Shown piece by piece: positions 54,483 through 63,302 of a stretch of 64,000 nucleotides of DNA. Within the stretch, counting starts at the first letter, position 1; every line of letters starts with the position of its first letter. This stretch comes from Phyllobacterium calauticae. GTDB taxonomy: Bacteria; Pseudomonadota; Alphaproteobacteria; Rhizobiales; Rhizobiaceae. Where the stretch lies: contig NZ_JAGENB010000012.1 of the NCBI RefSeq assembly GCF_019991125.1, positions 1 through 64,000 on the forward strand, written 5' to 3'. The notes beneath the pieces are model-generated. The model had not been told where the DNA came from, did not search any database, and worked only from the letters and a program-made list of their open reading frames with translations. A program made the translations under genes and the position numbers.

Positions 54483-56743
54483 GCAGCGCTCCTTTCAGAC
54501 TTTGCCGCGATGAAGGGTGCAACCGTGTCTTCCACCGCTTCGTCCCGGTACGTCGTCATCAATTCTGTAATGTCATCGTTCCAGCGCTGGGTGTGCAGCC
54601 ATGAATTGTACTGGCTTGCCAACCCCCGCATGTAATCGGCACTACGGCGGATGGACCGCCGCTCGAAATGATAGAGGGACACATCAGGCGCGTAGGCGAT
54701 GTGGAAGCCGATCTGGCGAATTTTCAGGCACAGATCGCTGTCCTCGTAGTCCCCGATGATATAGTCCTCGGTGAAACCGCCGACGAGATCGTAAATGTCC
54801 TTGCGTGTCACCAGGCAGGCCCCGGTCACGCCCGGCACGGTGCGGGAAACCCGCGCCGGCGCATAGGCGCCCGGCATGCCCTTGTAGAAATGATGGTTGA
54901 GCCAGATGCCTTTCTGGTCGCGGGCGAAGTAAAGCCCGGCGTGCTGCAGCGAACCATCCTCGAACAACAGGCGCGGTCCGATGGCGCCCAGTTTCTTCTG
55001 GTCGAGCAGCGGCTGCGTCAGGGCCTGGAGCCAGCCATTGGCACAGGGCACCACATCGGAATTCAGCATGACCAGCATCGTCCCGTTGGCGAAACCCGCT
55101 CCGGCGTTGCAGGCACGGGCATAGCCGCTGTTGCGGTTCATCGTCACCAGCCGGAAGGGCAGGCCGTGCAGGATGTGCAGCCCGCCCAGCATGTGCTCCG
55201 TATCGTCCTGGATTTCGGGGGAGTCGAGCACGAAGATCAGCTCCGCATTGGCAACGAGCCACGGATCGGTGGCCATTGCCGAAAACTGGAAGCGCAGGAA
55301 ATCCAGGTTGCGATAGAGCGGAATGACAATCGACACGGCAGGCGCATCCGGCAGGACGCCGTATTCCTTGGTGTCAGCCACCTTCACCGTCTTGCCAAGC
55401 TTGTGTTCGACCTCCTGCAGGGCAGGGGCGAGAATATTCTCGAAGACCTGATCGCGCGCGTGCTGCGGCGGTACTGCCCGCAGAATGCGGTTACGCTGGG
55501 CCGATGCTTCGAATGGCTGCAGCGGCGGCACCAGCGCGGCCGTCGCGCCGGAAGCCAGCCGCATCTGGAAACGCGGCTGCAGCAGCGGCCCAAGGTTCTT
55601 GCTCTGGGGAAGCCAGGCGACAAAACCCGTCACATCCGCGCCGAACCCGTCTTCCCGCTCCCCCGTCTTGCCGGGAAACTTGTAGAAATTGGGCTGCAGC
55701 GGCAGGGCGCCGTTGCTGCCGGAAAGATACTCGATGCCCGCCAGCATGGCCGCGGGATCGTGGCTCCAGCCGCCCACCAGCAGCCCGCCCTGAAGCGCGA
55801 GGGCAAGATCGATTTCGGCGGCGGGATGCGTTGCGGACTTTGCGATCTGGCGCACCGTCAAAGGCGCGCGCGTCTGCATGTCGATGGCCGTGGCAAGCCC
55901 GGGCCCGGTCGCCTGCGCCATTTCCCGGATGAGAAACTCGCGCAGGTCCATGTCCCCGTGACGCTTCGCCCACCACTTTTCAAAATCCGCGGGCTGGCCG
56001 TCTCCCTCGGAGAGCTTGCGCACGGCAACGCCGTTGCGGCCGGAAAAGACCAGATGCAAGGACTGCGGCAGCGGACGGACGGATTCAACCAGGAGGTGAC
56101 ACGGCTGCCCGCCGCGTTTCGACTGGGTTCCCATGACAAGCCGCGTCGGCAGGATCGTCACCGCGCTTGGACTGATTGCATAGATCGTGGTGATTTCGCC
56201 CAGGACCGGATCAATCGCCGTTTCCAGCAGATATTGACCGTCGACGGGCTGGCCGCACAGGCGCGCCGGGCGCGGCTCGGGTGCCAGCGCCAACATGATT
56301 TCACGCGCCACGCTGGCAAAGATCTGGTTTTGCGAAAGCCGGAACGTGCTGCGCCATGTGCTCAAAATATTGTTGAGCAGCTTGATATGGCCGGCAGCGG
56401 ACAGATTGGCGACAGCGCTGTTGACGTCAAAGGATACCAGTTCATCGGCGGGATACAGAATGGCCTGTTCCGTTGGCCCGAGCGATCCGGCAGACAGGGT
56501 CAGACTGACGGGTTCGTCCTTGGTGCGCATGACCCAAAGGATGCGCTGGCCGCCGGTTTCGAGCGGAATGTTGAGGCTGACGAGGGGAACCAGCTGTTCG
56601 GGTGCTTCAAGCGTGCATTTTGTCGAGGCCCGCACCGCGCCGGGAATATCCCAGATCACGACAGCGACATCGCCGCACAGGCGCGAGATGGAAATATTCT
56701 CCGTATCGCCTGCAATATCCGTCGAATGGTCGAGGTTCAACAC
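54479..56743 (-). CDS. Large GT2 glycosyltransferase, WgeB(ExpE2)-like
   Basis: A 754-residue protein whose C-terminal part (from about 475) is a GT2 domain: VSIVIPLYRN, a DxD-type NSD in MLVMLNSDVVP, and DYEDSDLCLKIRQIG with the acidic base. About 470 N-terminal residues precede it, including GGWSHDP (Trp326). GTG start at 56743 after AAAGGG. It follows the RTX gene and heads the glycosyltransferase part, the place of wgeB/expE2 in the Sinorhizobium galactoglucan cluster; exact orthology is inferred. Confidence 0.8.
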   Translation of the reverse strand: MLNLDHSTDIAGDTENISISRLCGDVAVVIWDIPGAVRASTKCTLEAPEQLVPLVSLNIPLETGGQRILWVMRTKDEPVSLTLSAGSLGPTEQAILYPADELVSFDVNSAVANLSAAGHIKLLNNILSTWRSTFRLSQNQIFASVAREIMLALAPEPRPARLCGQPVDGQYLLETAIDPVLGEITTIYAISPSAVTILPTRLVMGTQSKRGGQPCHLLVESVRPLPQSLHLVFSGRNGVAVRKLSEGDGQPADFEKWWAKRHGDMDLREFLIREMAQATGPGLATAIDMQTRAPLTVRQIAKSATHPAAEIDLALALQGGLLVGGWSHDPAAMLAGIEYLSGSNGALPLQPNFYKFPGKTGEREDGFGADVTGFVAWLPQSKNLGPLLQPRFQMRLASGATAALVPPLQPFEASAQRNRILRAVPPQHARDQVFENILAPALQEVEHKLGKTVKVADTKEYGVLPDAPAVSIVIPLYRNLDFLRFQFSAMATDPWLVANAELIFVLDSPEIQDDTEHMLGGLHILHGLPFRLVTMNRNSGYARACNAGAGFANGTMLVMLNSDVVPCANGWLQALTQPLLDQKKLGAIGPRLLFEDGSLQHAGLYFARDQKGIWLNHHFYKGMPGAYAPARVSRTVPGVTGACLVTRKDIYDLVGGFTEDYIIGDYEDSDLCLKIRQIGFHIAYAPDVSLYHFERRSIRRSADYMRGLASQYNSWLHTQRWNDDITELMTTYRDEAVEDTVAPFIAAKSERSAA

Positions 56744-56816
56744 GTTGCCCTTTCATCCACAGCGGAAAGAAAAACGTGCCCGGCCGGAAAGCTGGGCACG
56801 CCAATTTTTGCAAAAA

Positions 56817-57530
56817 TCAATGTACGACGAAATACTGGTCGGGATGTGCCTGCACATCGTCATAGCTGGTGTTTACGAGGGTGACGCTGTCGCCATGGCC
56901 GAGATCGACCACGACATTATTGCCAACCTGCGTAACACGATCGGCCAGATCCTCGGGAGAATGGATGTGGAGACCGTTGATATCCTTGGAAATCTGAAGG
57001 ATGTCTTCACCTGGGGTAAAGTCCAGGATGACGTCGTTGCCGCCGCCGCCGCTGAAGTGGAAGATATCGTTGCCGGCACCGCCTGAGAGGATGTCGTTGC
57101 CAGCACCGCCGTCGAGATAGTCATTACCGGCACCGCCCTGAAGAACGTCGTTGCCAGCGCCGCCGAACAGAATGTCATTGCCATTTCCGCCCTGCAGGAT
57201 GTCATTGCCAGCGTCGCCGAACAGAATATCGTTGCCGTCGCCGCCGCTCAGGATGTCATTGCCTGTGCCGCCGTGAAGGATGTCATCGCCTTCACCGCCA
57301 TACAGGGTGTCATTGCCTTGATCGCCGAAAAGAATGTCATTGCCCGTGCCGCCGAACAGGGTGTCGTTACCGTGTCCACCGAAAAGGATGTCATTGCCCT
57401 CATCGCCGAAGATTATATCGTTTCCGTTTCCGCCAAAGACGAGATCATCACCACCATGGGCGTGAATGAAATCGTCAAAACGCGAGCCAAACAAAACGTC
57501 GTCGTAGGCGCCGCCTTCTAAAGTGGCCAT
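56817..57530 (-). CDS. Small RTX calcium-binding protein, WgeA(ExpE1)-like type I secretion substrate
   Basis: A 237-residue acidic protein made mostly of 14 glycine-rich nonapeptide repeats of the GGxGND(I/T)LF type (about residues 33-158), which bind calcium. A non-repeat C-terminal tail of about 75 residues presumably carries the secretion signal. There is no N-terminal signal peptide. The adjacent HlyD/ABC pair should export it. In Sinorhizobium the RTX protein WgeA lies at this position, though I recall it as larger. ATG 57530 with GGAGAAGCAG. Confidence 0.9.
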   Translation of the reverse strand: MATLEGGAYDDVLFGSRFDDFIHAHGGDDLVFGGNGNDIIFGDEGNDILFGGHGNDTLFGGTGNDILFGDQGNDTLYGGEGDDILHGGTGNDILSGGDGNDILFGDAGNDILQGGNGNDILFGGAGNDVLQGGAGNDYLDGGAGNDILSGGAGNDIFHFSGGGGNDVILDFTPGEDILQISKDINGLHIHSPEDLADRVTQVGNNVVVDLGHGDSVTLVNTSYDDVQAHPDQYFVVH

Positions 57531-57713
57531 CTGCTTCTCCTTCTGTCTGCTTTGAGTTTCGACCAGCTGGAAATGTTCCAGCCATCGATGCTTTGACGAT
57601 TGTGCGCTGCACCAAATCGAAATGCAACCTAGACTAAGAGTATAAATGCGGCATTCGCGAGTAACAAATTATTACGAATGCGTATTACTCAACATTTTGA
57701 AAAAGAACTATAA

Positions 57714-57743
57714 TTTATATTTACCTATACAATACTTCATCAA
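57714..57743 (-). promoter_or_regulatory. Candidate sigma70 promoter of the RTX/glycosyltransferase operon
   Basis: On the minus strand TTGATG (57743-57738) and TATAAA (57719-57714) are 18 bases apart in AT-rich DNA. The resulting start near 57706 leaves a leader of about 175 bases before the RTX gene. The palindrome at 57767-57783 then falls about 70 bases upstream of the start, a usual activator position. Confidence 0.45.
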
Positions 57744-57766
57744 TTGACGTTGTTTGATTGTATTTT

Positions 57767-57783
57767 ATTTCAAAATTTGAAAT
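57767..57783. promoter_or_regulatory. Palindrome upstream of the RTX operon, candidate WggR site
   Basis: ATTTCAAA and TTTGAAAT are perfect complements around one base. The core TTCAAA-N-TTTGAA recurs in the palindrome next to the MarR gene (61163-61183). It lies about 240 bases upstream of the RTX start. Confidence 0.65.
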
Positions 57784-57789
57784 ATTGCC

Positions 57790-57814
57790 AAAACCCCTTT
57801 GTTTAAGGGATTTT
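57790..57814 (-). terminator. Terminator after the type I secretion genes
   Basis: AAAACCCCTT and AAGGGATTTT pair (one C-A mismatch) around TGTTT, only 8 bases past the HlyD-family gene stop. A runs on one side and T runs on the other make it potentially bidirectional. Confidence 0.65.
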
Positions 57815-57821
57815 ATTCTAA

Positions 57822-59240
57822 TCAATCCTCTCTGAATGCTCGATTCAAGCTGTCGGAAATTGGCGAAATGATATAGTCGATCGCCTTGCGCGCCTTATGC
57901 ACGATGATGACCTCGGCGGGCATTCCGGGATAAAGTTTGACCGATGGATTGGCCGCCAGCGACTTTGGCATGATTTCCGCGCGGGCGACGAAATAGGCCG
58001 TGTCCGTCTTTTCATCGATCACCTGATCGGCGGCGATATAGCTGATCTTGCCATCCAGCGGCGTCAGTGAGCGCTGATTGTAGGCGGTCAGGCGAATCTG
58101 CGCCTGCGATCCCATCGAAACGCTGTCCACGTCACGCGGACTGATTTTCATTTCAACCACCAGAGGTTCGTTTTCAGGCACGATGTCCATCAGCGCCTCG
58201 CCGGCCGCCACGACGCCGCCTGGCGTGCGCAGGCGAATATTGGCAACCACGCCCGCCTGCGGCGATCTGATTTCCACCCGGCGCATGACGTCCTTGGCTG
58301 CAACGATCCGCTCTTCCGTATCCGCAAGATCGGTCTGGTTGGTGGTGATCTCGCCGGCGATTTCGGATTGCAGGTCGCTTTCAATGCCGATCAAGCCAAA
58401 CTCTGCACCGGCCTTCGCCTGCTCCGCCTTTGCCTTGTCCCCGGCATACTGGCCGCGATTGCCCGCCAGTTCGCTCAGCTTGGTATCGATCTCGGTCAGC
58501 TTGGACTTCTGGGCAAAGCCCTTGGCGACCAGCCCGGCAATGGCAGTGCGCTGTTCGGTGATCAGCTCGGTCTGCCTGTCCGTCGCGGCGACCTGCGCCG
58601 CGGATGATTTTGCCTGTTCGGTATATTGCTCGATGGTTTTCTTCTGCACGTCCGTGCGGCTCATTTTCTGGGCCGAGCGTTTCTGGAAGAAAATGCGTTC
58701 CGCCTTGACGGCGTTCTCGGCAGCCACATTGTCAGGCCCGCCGAAGTGCTCGGGAAAGGTGATCTCCGCTGCACCCGCCTGTTCCGCACGCAACCGTGCA
58801 AGTTTGGCGATCAGCCCGATCCGGCGGGACTGCAGCGACTGCAGTTCCGCCCGGGCTTTCGTATCGTCCAGCCGGATCAGCGGTTGCCCGACCTTGACCT
58901 CGTCGCCTTCCTGCACGAGCAGGCGGTCGAGGATGCCCCCCTCCAGATGGCTGATTGTCTTGCGCTTTGAATCGACGATGACCGTTCCCAGGGCAACGGC
59001 GGCGCTGCCAAGCTCGGCCGAATAGGCCCAGCCGAAGAACCCGCCGAACGCGATGACGATCGTCATGATTCCCGCAATGATGAGCCGGCGCAGGGGCGAC
59101 TTTGCATCCTCATTCTCAAGATCGATGACCCATTCCGGCCGCACGATTCCAAATTTGGTCAATGCCTGCTTCCCGCCCGACTCGGCGCGCGGCGCCAGCA
59201 ATTGGGTGAAACGTTTGGGAACAATCGATTTGCCGGTCAT
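57822..59240 (-). CDS. wgdB: HlyD-family membrane fusion protein of type I secretion (WgdB/PrsE-like)
   Basis: A 472-residue periplasmic adaptor: one N-terminal membrane helix (about residues 53-72), a lipoyl-type half (VQEGDEVKVGQPLIRLDD), a long coiled-coil hairpin (about 125-310) and a C-terminal beta-barrel region. It bridges the ABC exporter to an outer-membrane channel, probably TolC encoded elsewhere. ATG 59240 overlaps the exporter stop by four bases. Corresponds in position to wgdB (expD2). Confidence 0.88.
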   Translation of the reverse strand: MTGKSIVPKRFTQLLAPRAESGGKQALTKFGIVRPEWVIDLENEDAKSPLRRLIIAGIMTIVIAFGGFFGWAYSAELGSAAVALGTVIVDSKRKTISHLEGGILDRLLVQEGDEVKVGQPLIRLDDTKARAELQSLQSRRIGLIAKLARLRAEQAGAAEITFPEHFGGPDNVAAENAVKAERIFFQKRSAQKMSRTDVQKKTIEQYTEQAKSSAAQVAATDRQTELITEQRTAIAGLVAKGFAQKSKLTEIDTKLSELAGNRGQYAGDKAKAEQAKAGAEFGLIGIESDLQSEIAGEITTNQTDLADTEERIVAAKDVMRRVEIRSPQAGVVANIRLRTPGGVVAAGEALMDIVPENEPLVVEMKISPRDVDSVSMGSQAQIRLTAYNQRSLTPLDGKISYIAADQVIDEKTDTAYFVARAEIMPKSLAANPSVKLYPGMPAEVIIVHKARKAIDYIISPISDSLNRAFRED

Positions 59241-61006
59241 GATCCTGTCGCTCCCATTTTGGGACCCGTGGGTGTGATGGAGGCCACGACGTCGGTGCGC
59301 GGGCCAAACTGGGTGATTCGACCGTTTTCCAGCACAAGCAGCTTGTCCGCCACCTGCATGATGGTCGGGCGATGCGCGATCATGACGACGATGGCGCCGT
59401 CATCGCGCGCCTGTTCGATGGCGCGCATCAGTGCCCTTTCGCCGACGGCGTCGAGATTGGCATTCGGCTCGTCCAGCACGATCAGGCGGGGGCGGTTATA
59501 GAGGCAGCGTGCAAGGCCGATCCGCTGGCGCTGGCCACCGGACAGCGTCAGGCGCCCGTCGCCGACCGGCGTGTCGTAGCCCAGTGGCAGGCGGCCGACC
59601 ATCTCATGCACATCGGCAAGCCGTGCCGCCTCCAGAACACGGTGCGGGTCGCTTTCACCCATCCGGGCGATGTTGTCCTTGATGGTACCGTCGAGCAGCG
59701 CCACCGACTGGGGCAGGTAGCCGGCGATTTCACCAAACGAGCTGCGCTCCCACAGATACACATTGTTGCCGTCGAGAAAGACACCGCCCGACGTTGGCTT
59801 GACGATACCGATCATCAGCCGGGCCAGCGTCGATTTACCCGCTGCGGACGGACCGACAATGCCAAGCACCTCTCCCGGCGAAAGGGAAAACGAAATGCCC
59901 TTGATGATCGGCATTTCGACGCCCGGCGCCGCATAGACAAGCTTGTCGATGATCAGATCGCCATGGGGCCGCGGCGTCGGCATTGTCTGGCGGACGGCGA
60001 GGTTTTGCGCGAGCAGGGCCTGGATCCGCTGCCAGTTTCCGATGGCGTTCACCCATTGGCGCCACGTCTCCACCACATGGTCGAACGGCGCGAGAAGACG
60101 ACCGACAATGATCGTCGTGGCAATCATCGCACCGGCCGTGATTTCCTGCTGCATGGCGAGCAGCGTACCGGCGCCGAGGGCGCCAATCTGGATCATGAAC
60201 CGCAAGGTACGGGCGATGGTCCCCATGGCCCGGCTGCGCGCGCCGCCCGCATCCATCAAATCCAGGGCGCTCATCTGCGCCGTACGCCAGCGCCGGGCCA
60301 ATGCGGGCAGCATGCCCATGGCCTCGATCACTTCCGCATGGCGCAACGTGCTGCCGATTTTCGAGACGGCTTCGATGTTCGCCTGATTCGCATCCTTCAC
60401 CAGGCTTCGCGTCAAAATGTCCGTGATGACACCGCAGGCGACGAGCACGATGACCGAGACGACGCCGATAATGCCGAAAACCGGGTGGAGAAGAAAAAGC
60501 ACGGTCAGGAAGATGGGGGACCAGGCCGCGTCAAGCGGCGCACTGACCGCTGACGAGGTGAGGAATGTCCGCAGCTCCGTCAGATCGCGCAGCGCCTGCG
60601 TGGCTTTGGGCAGCCCCTGATCGACCGACGCCTGAACGGCAGCGGTCAGAATCGGCAGATTGAGCCGGCGCACAAGCGCGCTGCCCATGGCCTGGAACGA
60701 CATGGCCCGGATGAATTCGAGAATACCGAAAACGATCAGGGCGCCCGCCGCCAGGATGCTCAGCATGACCAGCGTGTCGGTGCTCCGGCTGTTCAAAACC
60801 CTGTCATGCACCTGCAGCATATACAGCGGTACGGTGAGCTGCAGAAGGTTGATGCAGGCACTCAGCAGAACGGCATAAAGGAGGCCCGACAAGAACACCC
60901 GACGTGCGCGCAGAATGAGGGTCCGAGGTGCCGGAACCGTATGCGTCGTCGCATTTTTTCCAACATTGCTCTTGCCATTTGCATTGTTTTGACGAGTATC
61001 ACTCAT
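59237..61006 (-). CDS. wgdA: Type I secretion ABC exporter (WgdA/PrsD-like)
   Basis: A 589-residue type I secretion ATPase/permease: six helices (about residues 40-320) and an ATPase with Walker A GPSAAGKST, signature LSGGQRQRIGLARCLY and Walker B LIVLDEP. It belongs to the PrtD/PrsD class without a peptidase domain, which exports RTX proteins. ATG 61006. First gene of the exporter operon, divergent from the MarR-type gene. Position matches wgdA (expD1). Confidence 0.9.
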   Translation of the reverse strand: MSDTRQNNANGKSNVGKNATTHTVPAPRTLILRARRVFLSGLLYAVLLSACINLLQLTVPLYMLQVHDRVLNSRSTDTLVMLSILAAGALIVFGILEFIRAMSFQAMGSALVRRLNLPILTAAVQASVDQGLPKATQALRDLTELRTFLTSSAVSAPLDAAWSPIFLTVLFLLHPVFGIIGVVSVIVLVACGVITDILTRSLVKDANQANIEAVSKIGSTLRHAEVIEAMGMLPALARRWRTAQMSALDLMDAGGARSRAMGTIARTLRFMIQIGALGAGTLLAMQQEITAGAMIATTIIVGRLLAPFDHVVETWRQWVNAIGNWQRIQALLAQNLAVRQTMPTPRPHGDLIIDKLVYAAPGVEMPIIKGISFSLSPGEVLGIVGPSAAGKSTLARLMIGIVKPTSGGVFLDGNNVYLWERSSFGEIAGYLPQSVALLDGTIKDNIARMGESDPHRVLEAARLADVHEMVGRLPLGYDTPVGDGRLTLSGGQRQRIGLARCLYNRPRLIVLDEPNANLDAVGERALMRAIEQARDDGAIVVMIAHRPTIMQVADKLLVLENGRITQFGPRTDVVASITPTGPKMGATGS

Positions 61007-61162
61007 GTGTAATCTGCCTTGGAAATGACACAGCTGCCCGGTAGCCCGATTGAACTTGGTCTATAGCATTAGACTAGTAAAGTAATACCGTGCAGAATGT
61101 GACAGAAAAAAGTTCATATGGTGGGGAAAAAAGCAAAGGAGACCTTGGAATATACTTGTAAC

Positions 61163-61183
61163 TTACTTCAAATTTTGAAGTAA
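61163..61183. promoter_or_regulatory. Perfect palindrome at the wggR/wgdA divergent promoters
   Basis: Ten-base arms TTACTTCAAA and TTTGAAGTAA surround one base. It ends 20 bases before the MarR-type start codon and about 157 bases before the exporter gene. It shares TTCAAA-N-TTTGAA with the site at 57767-57783. Confidence 0.75.
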
Positions 61184-61203
61184 AATTGATGATGGAGACA
61201 AAG

Positions 61204-61776
61204 ATGATACAAAAACTTCTACACGAAGGAGTGGAAGTCGAAACATCTATTGACGGTTATGATGCCGCCGATTTTCCTGAAATTACAGCGGAAAAACAGG
61301 GACATAGACATCCAGTTCACACCGTTGTGGTGACACACTTCGAGCTGGCCAGAATGATTGAGAGAGTAAATCGTCGGTTCGCCAGTCTGCTGAGGACTGA
61401 ACTGACGAAGTTGGGGATCGAAGACGTTGGCCCAGCCCAGGCGATGGTTCTCCTGGCGATTGGCGACGTCGAACTTTCTGTTGGGGAGCTCTTGGACCGG
61501 GGTCACTATATCGGCTCCAATATCTCCTACTATCTGAAGCAGCTCGCCGATGGGGGATACATCGACAGGGTTGCCTCCCAGCGCGACAAGCGGTCCGCAA
61601 GGATCCGCTTGACCGACAAGGGCGAACAGCTTTGCGCCAATCTGCGCAATGCAGGCGGAGCTTACAACCGCGTACTCGCCCGGGATGATGACGATCTTCG
61701 CAATCTGGAAATCGCATTCCAGACATTGCACAGGCTCGAACTGGTTTGGGGCAATGCCGCGCGTTACGGCATCTGA
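61204..61776 (+). CDS. wggR: MarR-type regulator, WggR(ExpG)-like
   Basis: A 190-residue winged-helix protein with recognition sequence GHYIGSNISYYLKQLADGGYIDR (about residues 100-122) and wing DKRSARIRLTDKG. This is the family of Sinorhizobium WggR/ExpG, activator of galactoglucan genes, and of Liberibacter LdtR. I choose ATG 61204 with GGAG six bases upstream; two ATGs and a TTG at 61186-61194 are alternatives. Divergent from the secretion genes, with a perfect palindrome in its promoter. Confidence 0.82.
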   Translation: MIQKLLHEGVEVETSIDGYDAADFPEITAEKQGHRHPVHTVVVTHFELARMIERVNRRFASLLRTELTKLGIEDVGPAQAMVLLAIGDVELSVGELLDRGHYIGSNISYYLKQLADGGYIDRVASQRDKRSARIRLTDKGEQLCANLRNAGGAYNRVLARDDDDLRNLEIAFQTLHRLELVWGNAARYGI

Positions 61777-61817
61777 GCCCCTGTCAATTCGTGTTCTGAT
61801 GTCTGGAAAGGACTGAC

Positions 61818-63038
61818 ATGCATGTGGCTTTCGTTCACAGGCGCGGCCTGGGTCAATTTGCTGCCCTGGCCGAACATCTTGCGGCAAGCGGGCATGATGT
61901 CAGCCTTATCTGTGAAACAGTGGACCGGCGCCTCCCATCGGTCCGCGTGATCAGACACAGAATGGAACCTGGCCCTCGGGCGGACAGCCAGATGGCCAGG
62001 TATCTCGGCATTCCCGATCACCACGTGCGGATCGGGCACCGCGTTGCCGAAACACTCGATTCCATGACTCGCCAGGGCGAACGCCCCGACATTGTCATCG
62101 GTCATATCGGGTGGGGCAGCATGATGTTCGTCAAGGATGTCCTGCCGCAGGTTCCGGCCCTCGGCTATTGCGAATTCTTCTATCGGGCCGAAGGCGCCGA
62201 TGTCGGATTTGCGCCGGATGACAATCCGGATGCCGAAACCCGCAAAAGATTAAGGCTGCGCAACATTGCGCAGCTGATTTCCCTTGAGGCAATGAATGGT
62301 GGCATCAGCCCGACGTTCTGGCAGAAGAGCCTGTATCCGGCCGCCGCGCAGAAACGCATTGCCGTCTGCCACGAAGGCGTCGATACACGGATTTTCCGTC
62401 CCGATGCGCACGCAGCGCTGAAACTGCCCGATGGCCGCATTCTCAGGGCAGGCGATCCGCCTGTCATCACCTTTGTTGCCCGCGACCTCGAGCCCTATCG
62501 CGGCTTCCCGCAGGCGCTGGAAGCGGCGGCAAAGGTCATCCGGAAAAATGCCGACGCCCTGTTCGTCTTTGTCGGCGGCGACGGGGTGAGCTATGGCACG
62601 CCGCCGCCCGGAGGCGGCTCGTGGAAAGACGCACTGCTTTCCAAGTATGATTTGCCGCCCGACAGGATTTTGTTTCCGGGCGCGATTTCGCACGATCTCC
62701 TGCGCCAGCTCTATCAGATCTCGACGGCGCATATCTACCTGACCTATCCCTTCGTTCTGTCCTGGTCCGTCATCGAGGCCATGGCATGCGGCGCGCTGGT
62801 GATCGGTTCGGACACCAGGCCCGTTCAGGAAATCATCCGGTCCGGCCAGAATGGCTTGCTCGTTCCCTTCTATGATACGGACGCGCTCGCCGACACCATT
62901 TTGCGCGTGCTTGCCGGGCCGAACGATTTCATGCCGCTGCGTGCGGCAGCACGCCGCACGATCGAGCACCGTTTCCGGCTGACCGATTGTCTTGTGCGGC
63001 AAAAATCTCTGATCGACGCGGTCTTGCGAGCTGCCTGA
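61818..63038 (+). CDS. wgcA: Glycosyltransferase family 4, WgcA(ExpC)-like
   Basis: A 406-residue GT-B glycosyltransferase: VAFVHRRGLGQFAALAEHLAASGHDV at the N-terminus, FVARDLEPYRGFPQALEA and PFVLSWSVIEAMACGALVIGSDTRPVQE near the C-terminus. The EX7E motif lacks its first Glu. ATG 61818 with AAAGGA. It follows the MarR-type gene by 41 bases on the same strand, matching the expC/expG neighbourhood in Sinorhizobium. Confidence 0.83.
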   Translation: MHVAFVHRRGLGQFAALAEHLAASGHDVSLICETVDRRLPSVRVIRHRMEPGPRADSQMARYLGIPDHHVRIGHRVAETLDSMTRQGERPDIVIGHIGWGSMMFVKDVLPQVPALGYCEFFYRAEGADVGFAPDDNPDAETRKRLRLRNIAQLISLEAMNGGISPTFWQKSLYPAAAQKRIAVCHEGVDTRIFRPDAHAALKLPDGRILRAGDPPVITFVARDLEPYRGFPQALEAAAKVIRKNADALFVFVGGDGVSYGTPPPGGGSWKDALLSKYDLPPDRILFPGAISHDLLRQLYQISTAHIYLTYPFVLSWSVIEAMACGALVIGSDTRPVQEIIRSGQNGLLVPFYDTDALADTILRVLAGPNDFMPLRAAARRTIEHRFRLTDCLVRQKSLIDAVLRAA

Positions 63039-63145
63039 ACGGCGCTGTCTTCACCCTCCCATACCGCCCACGCTGTGAACGCACACCCGCAGAACCTGCA
63101 GGAAACACTGGGGTTTTGCCACGCAATTGAAAGTATAAATAAAAT

Positions 63146-63162
63146 ATTTCGATTTTTGAAAC
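63146..63162. promoter_or_regulatory. Degenerate copy of the WggR-type palindrome
   Basis: ATTTCGAT-T-TTTGAAAC matches the palindrome at 57767-57783 at 13 of 16 specified positions, with the right half intact. It lies 141 bases upstream of the last gene, in AT-rich DNA that separates it from the WgcA-like gene. Confidence 0.45.
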
Positions 63163-63302
63163 AATTACAACTTATATCTGTATTACATTTTACTATAGAC
63201 CACGAAGATATTCTGTTGACATTACTCGGTTGATATTTTCTCTTAACGGGAGACGCAGTTCGCATCTGCACAATCGACCAACTACACTGCCAAAGATACG
63301 GG

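Noticed and set aside
54668-56884. 738-codon open frame on the plus strand
   Set aside because: It is antisense to the large GT2 gene, whose domain motifs are unmistakable.
57040-57470. Regular short repeats resembling a CRISPR array
   Set aside because: The period is 27 bases with no spacers and it encodes in-frame GGxGND nonapeptides, so it is the RTX repeat region of a protein gene.
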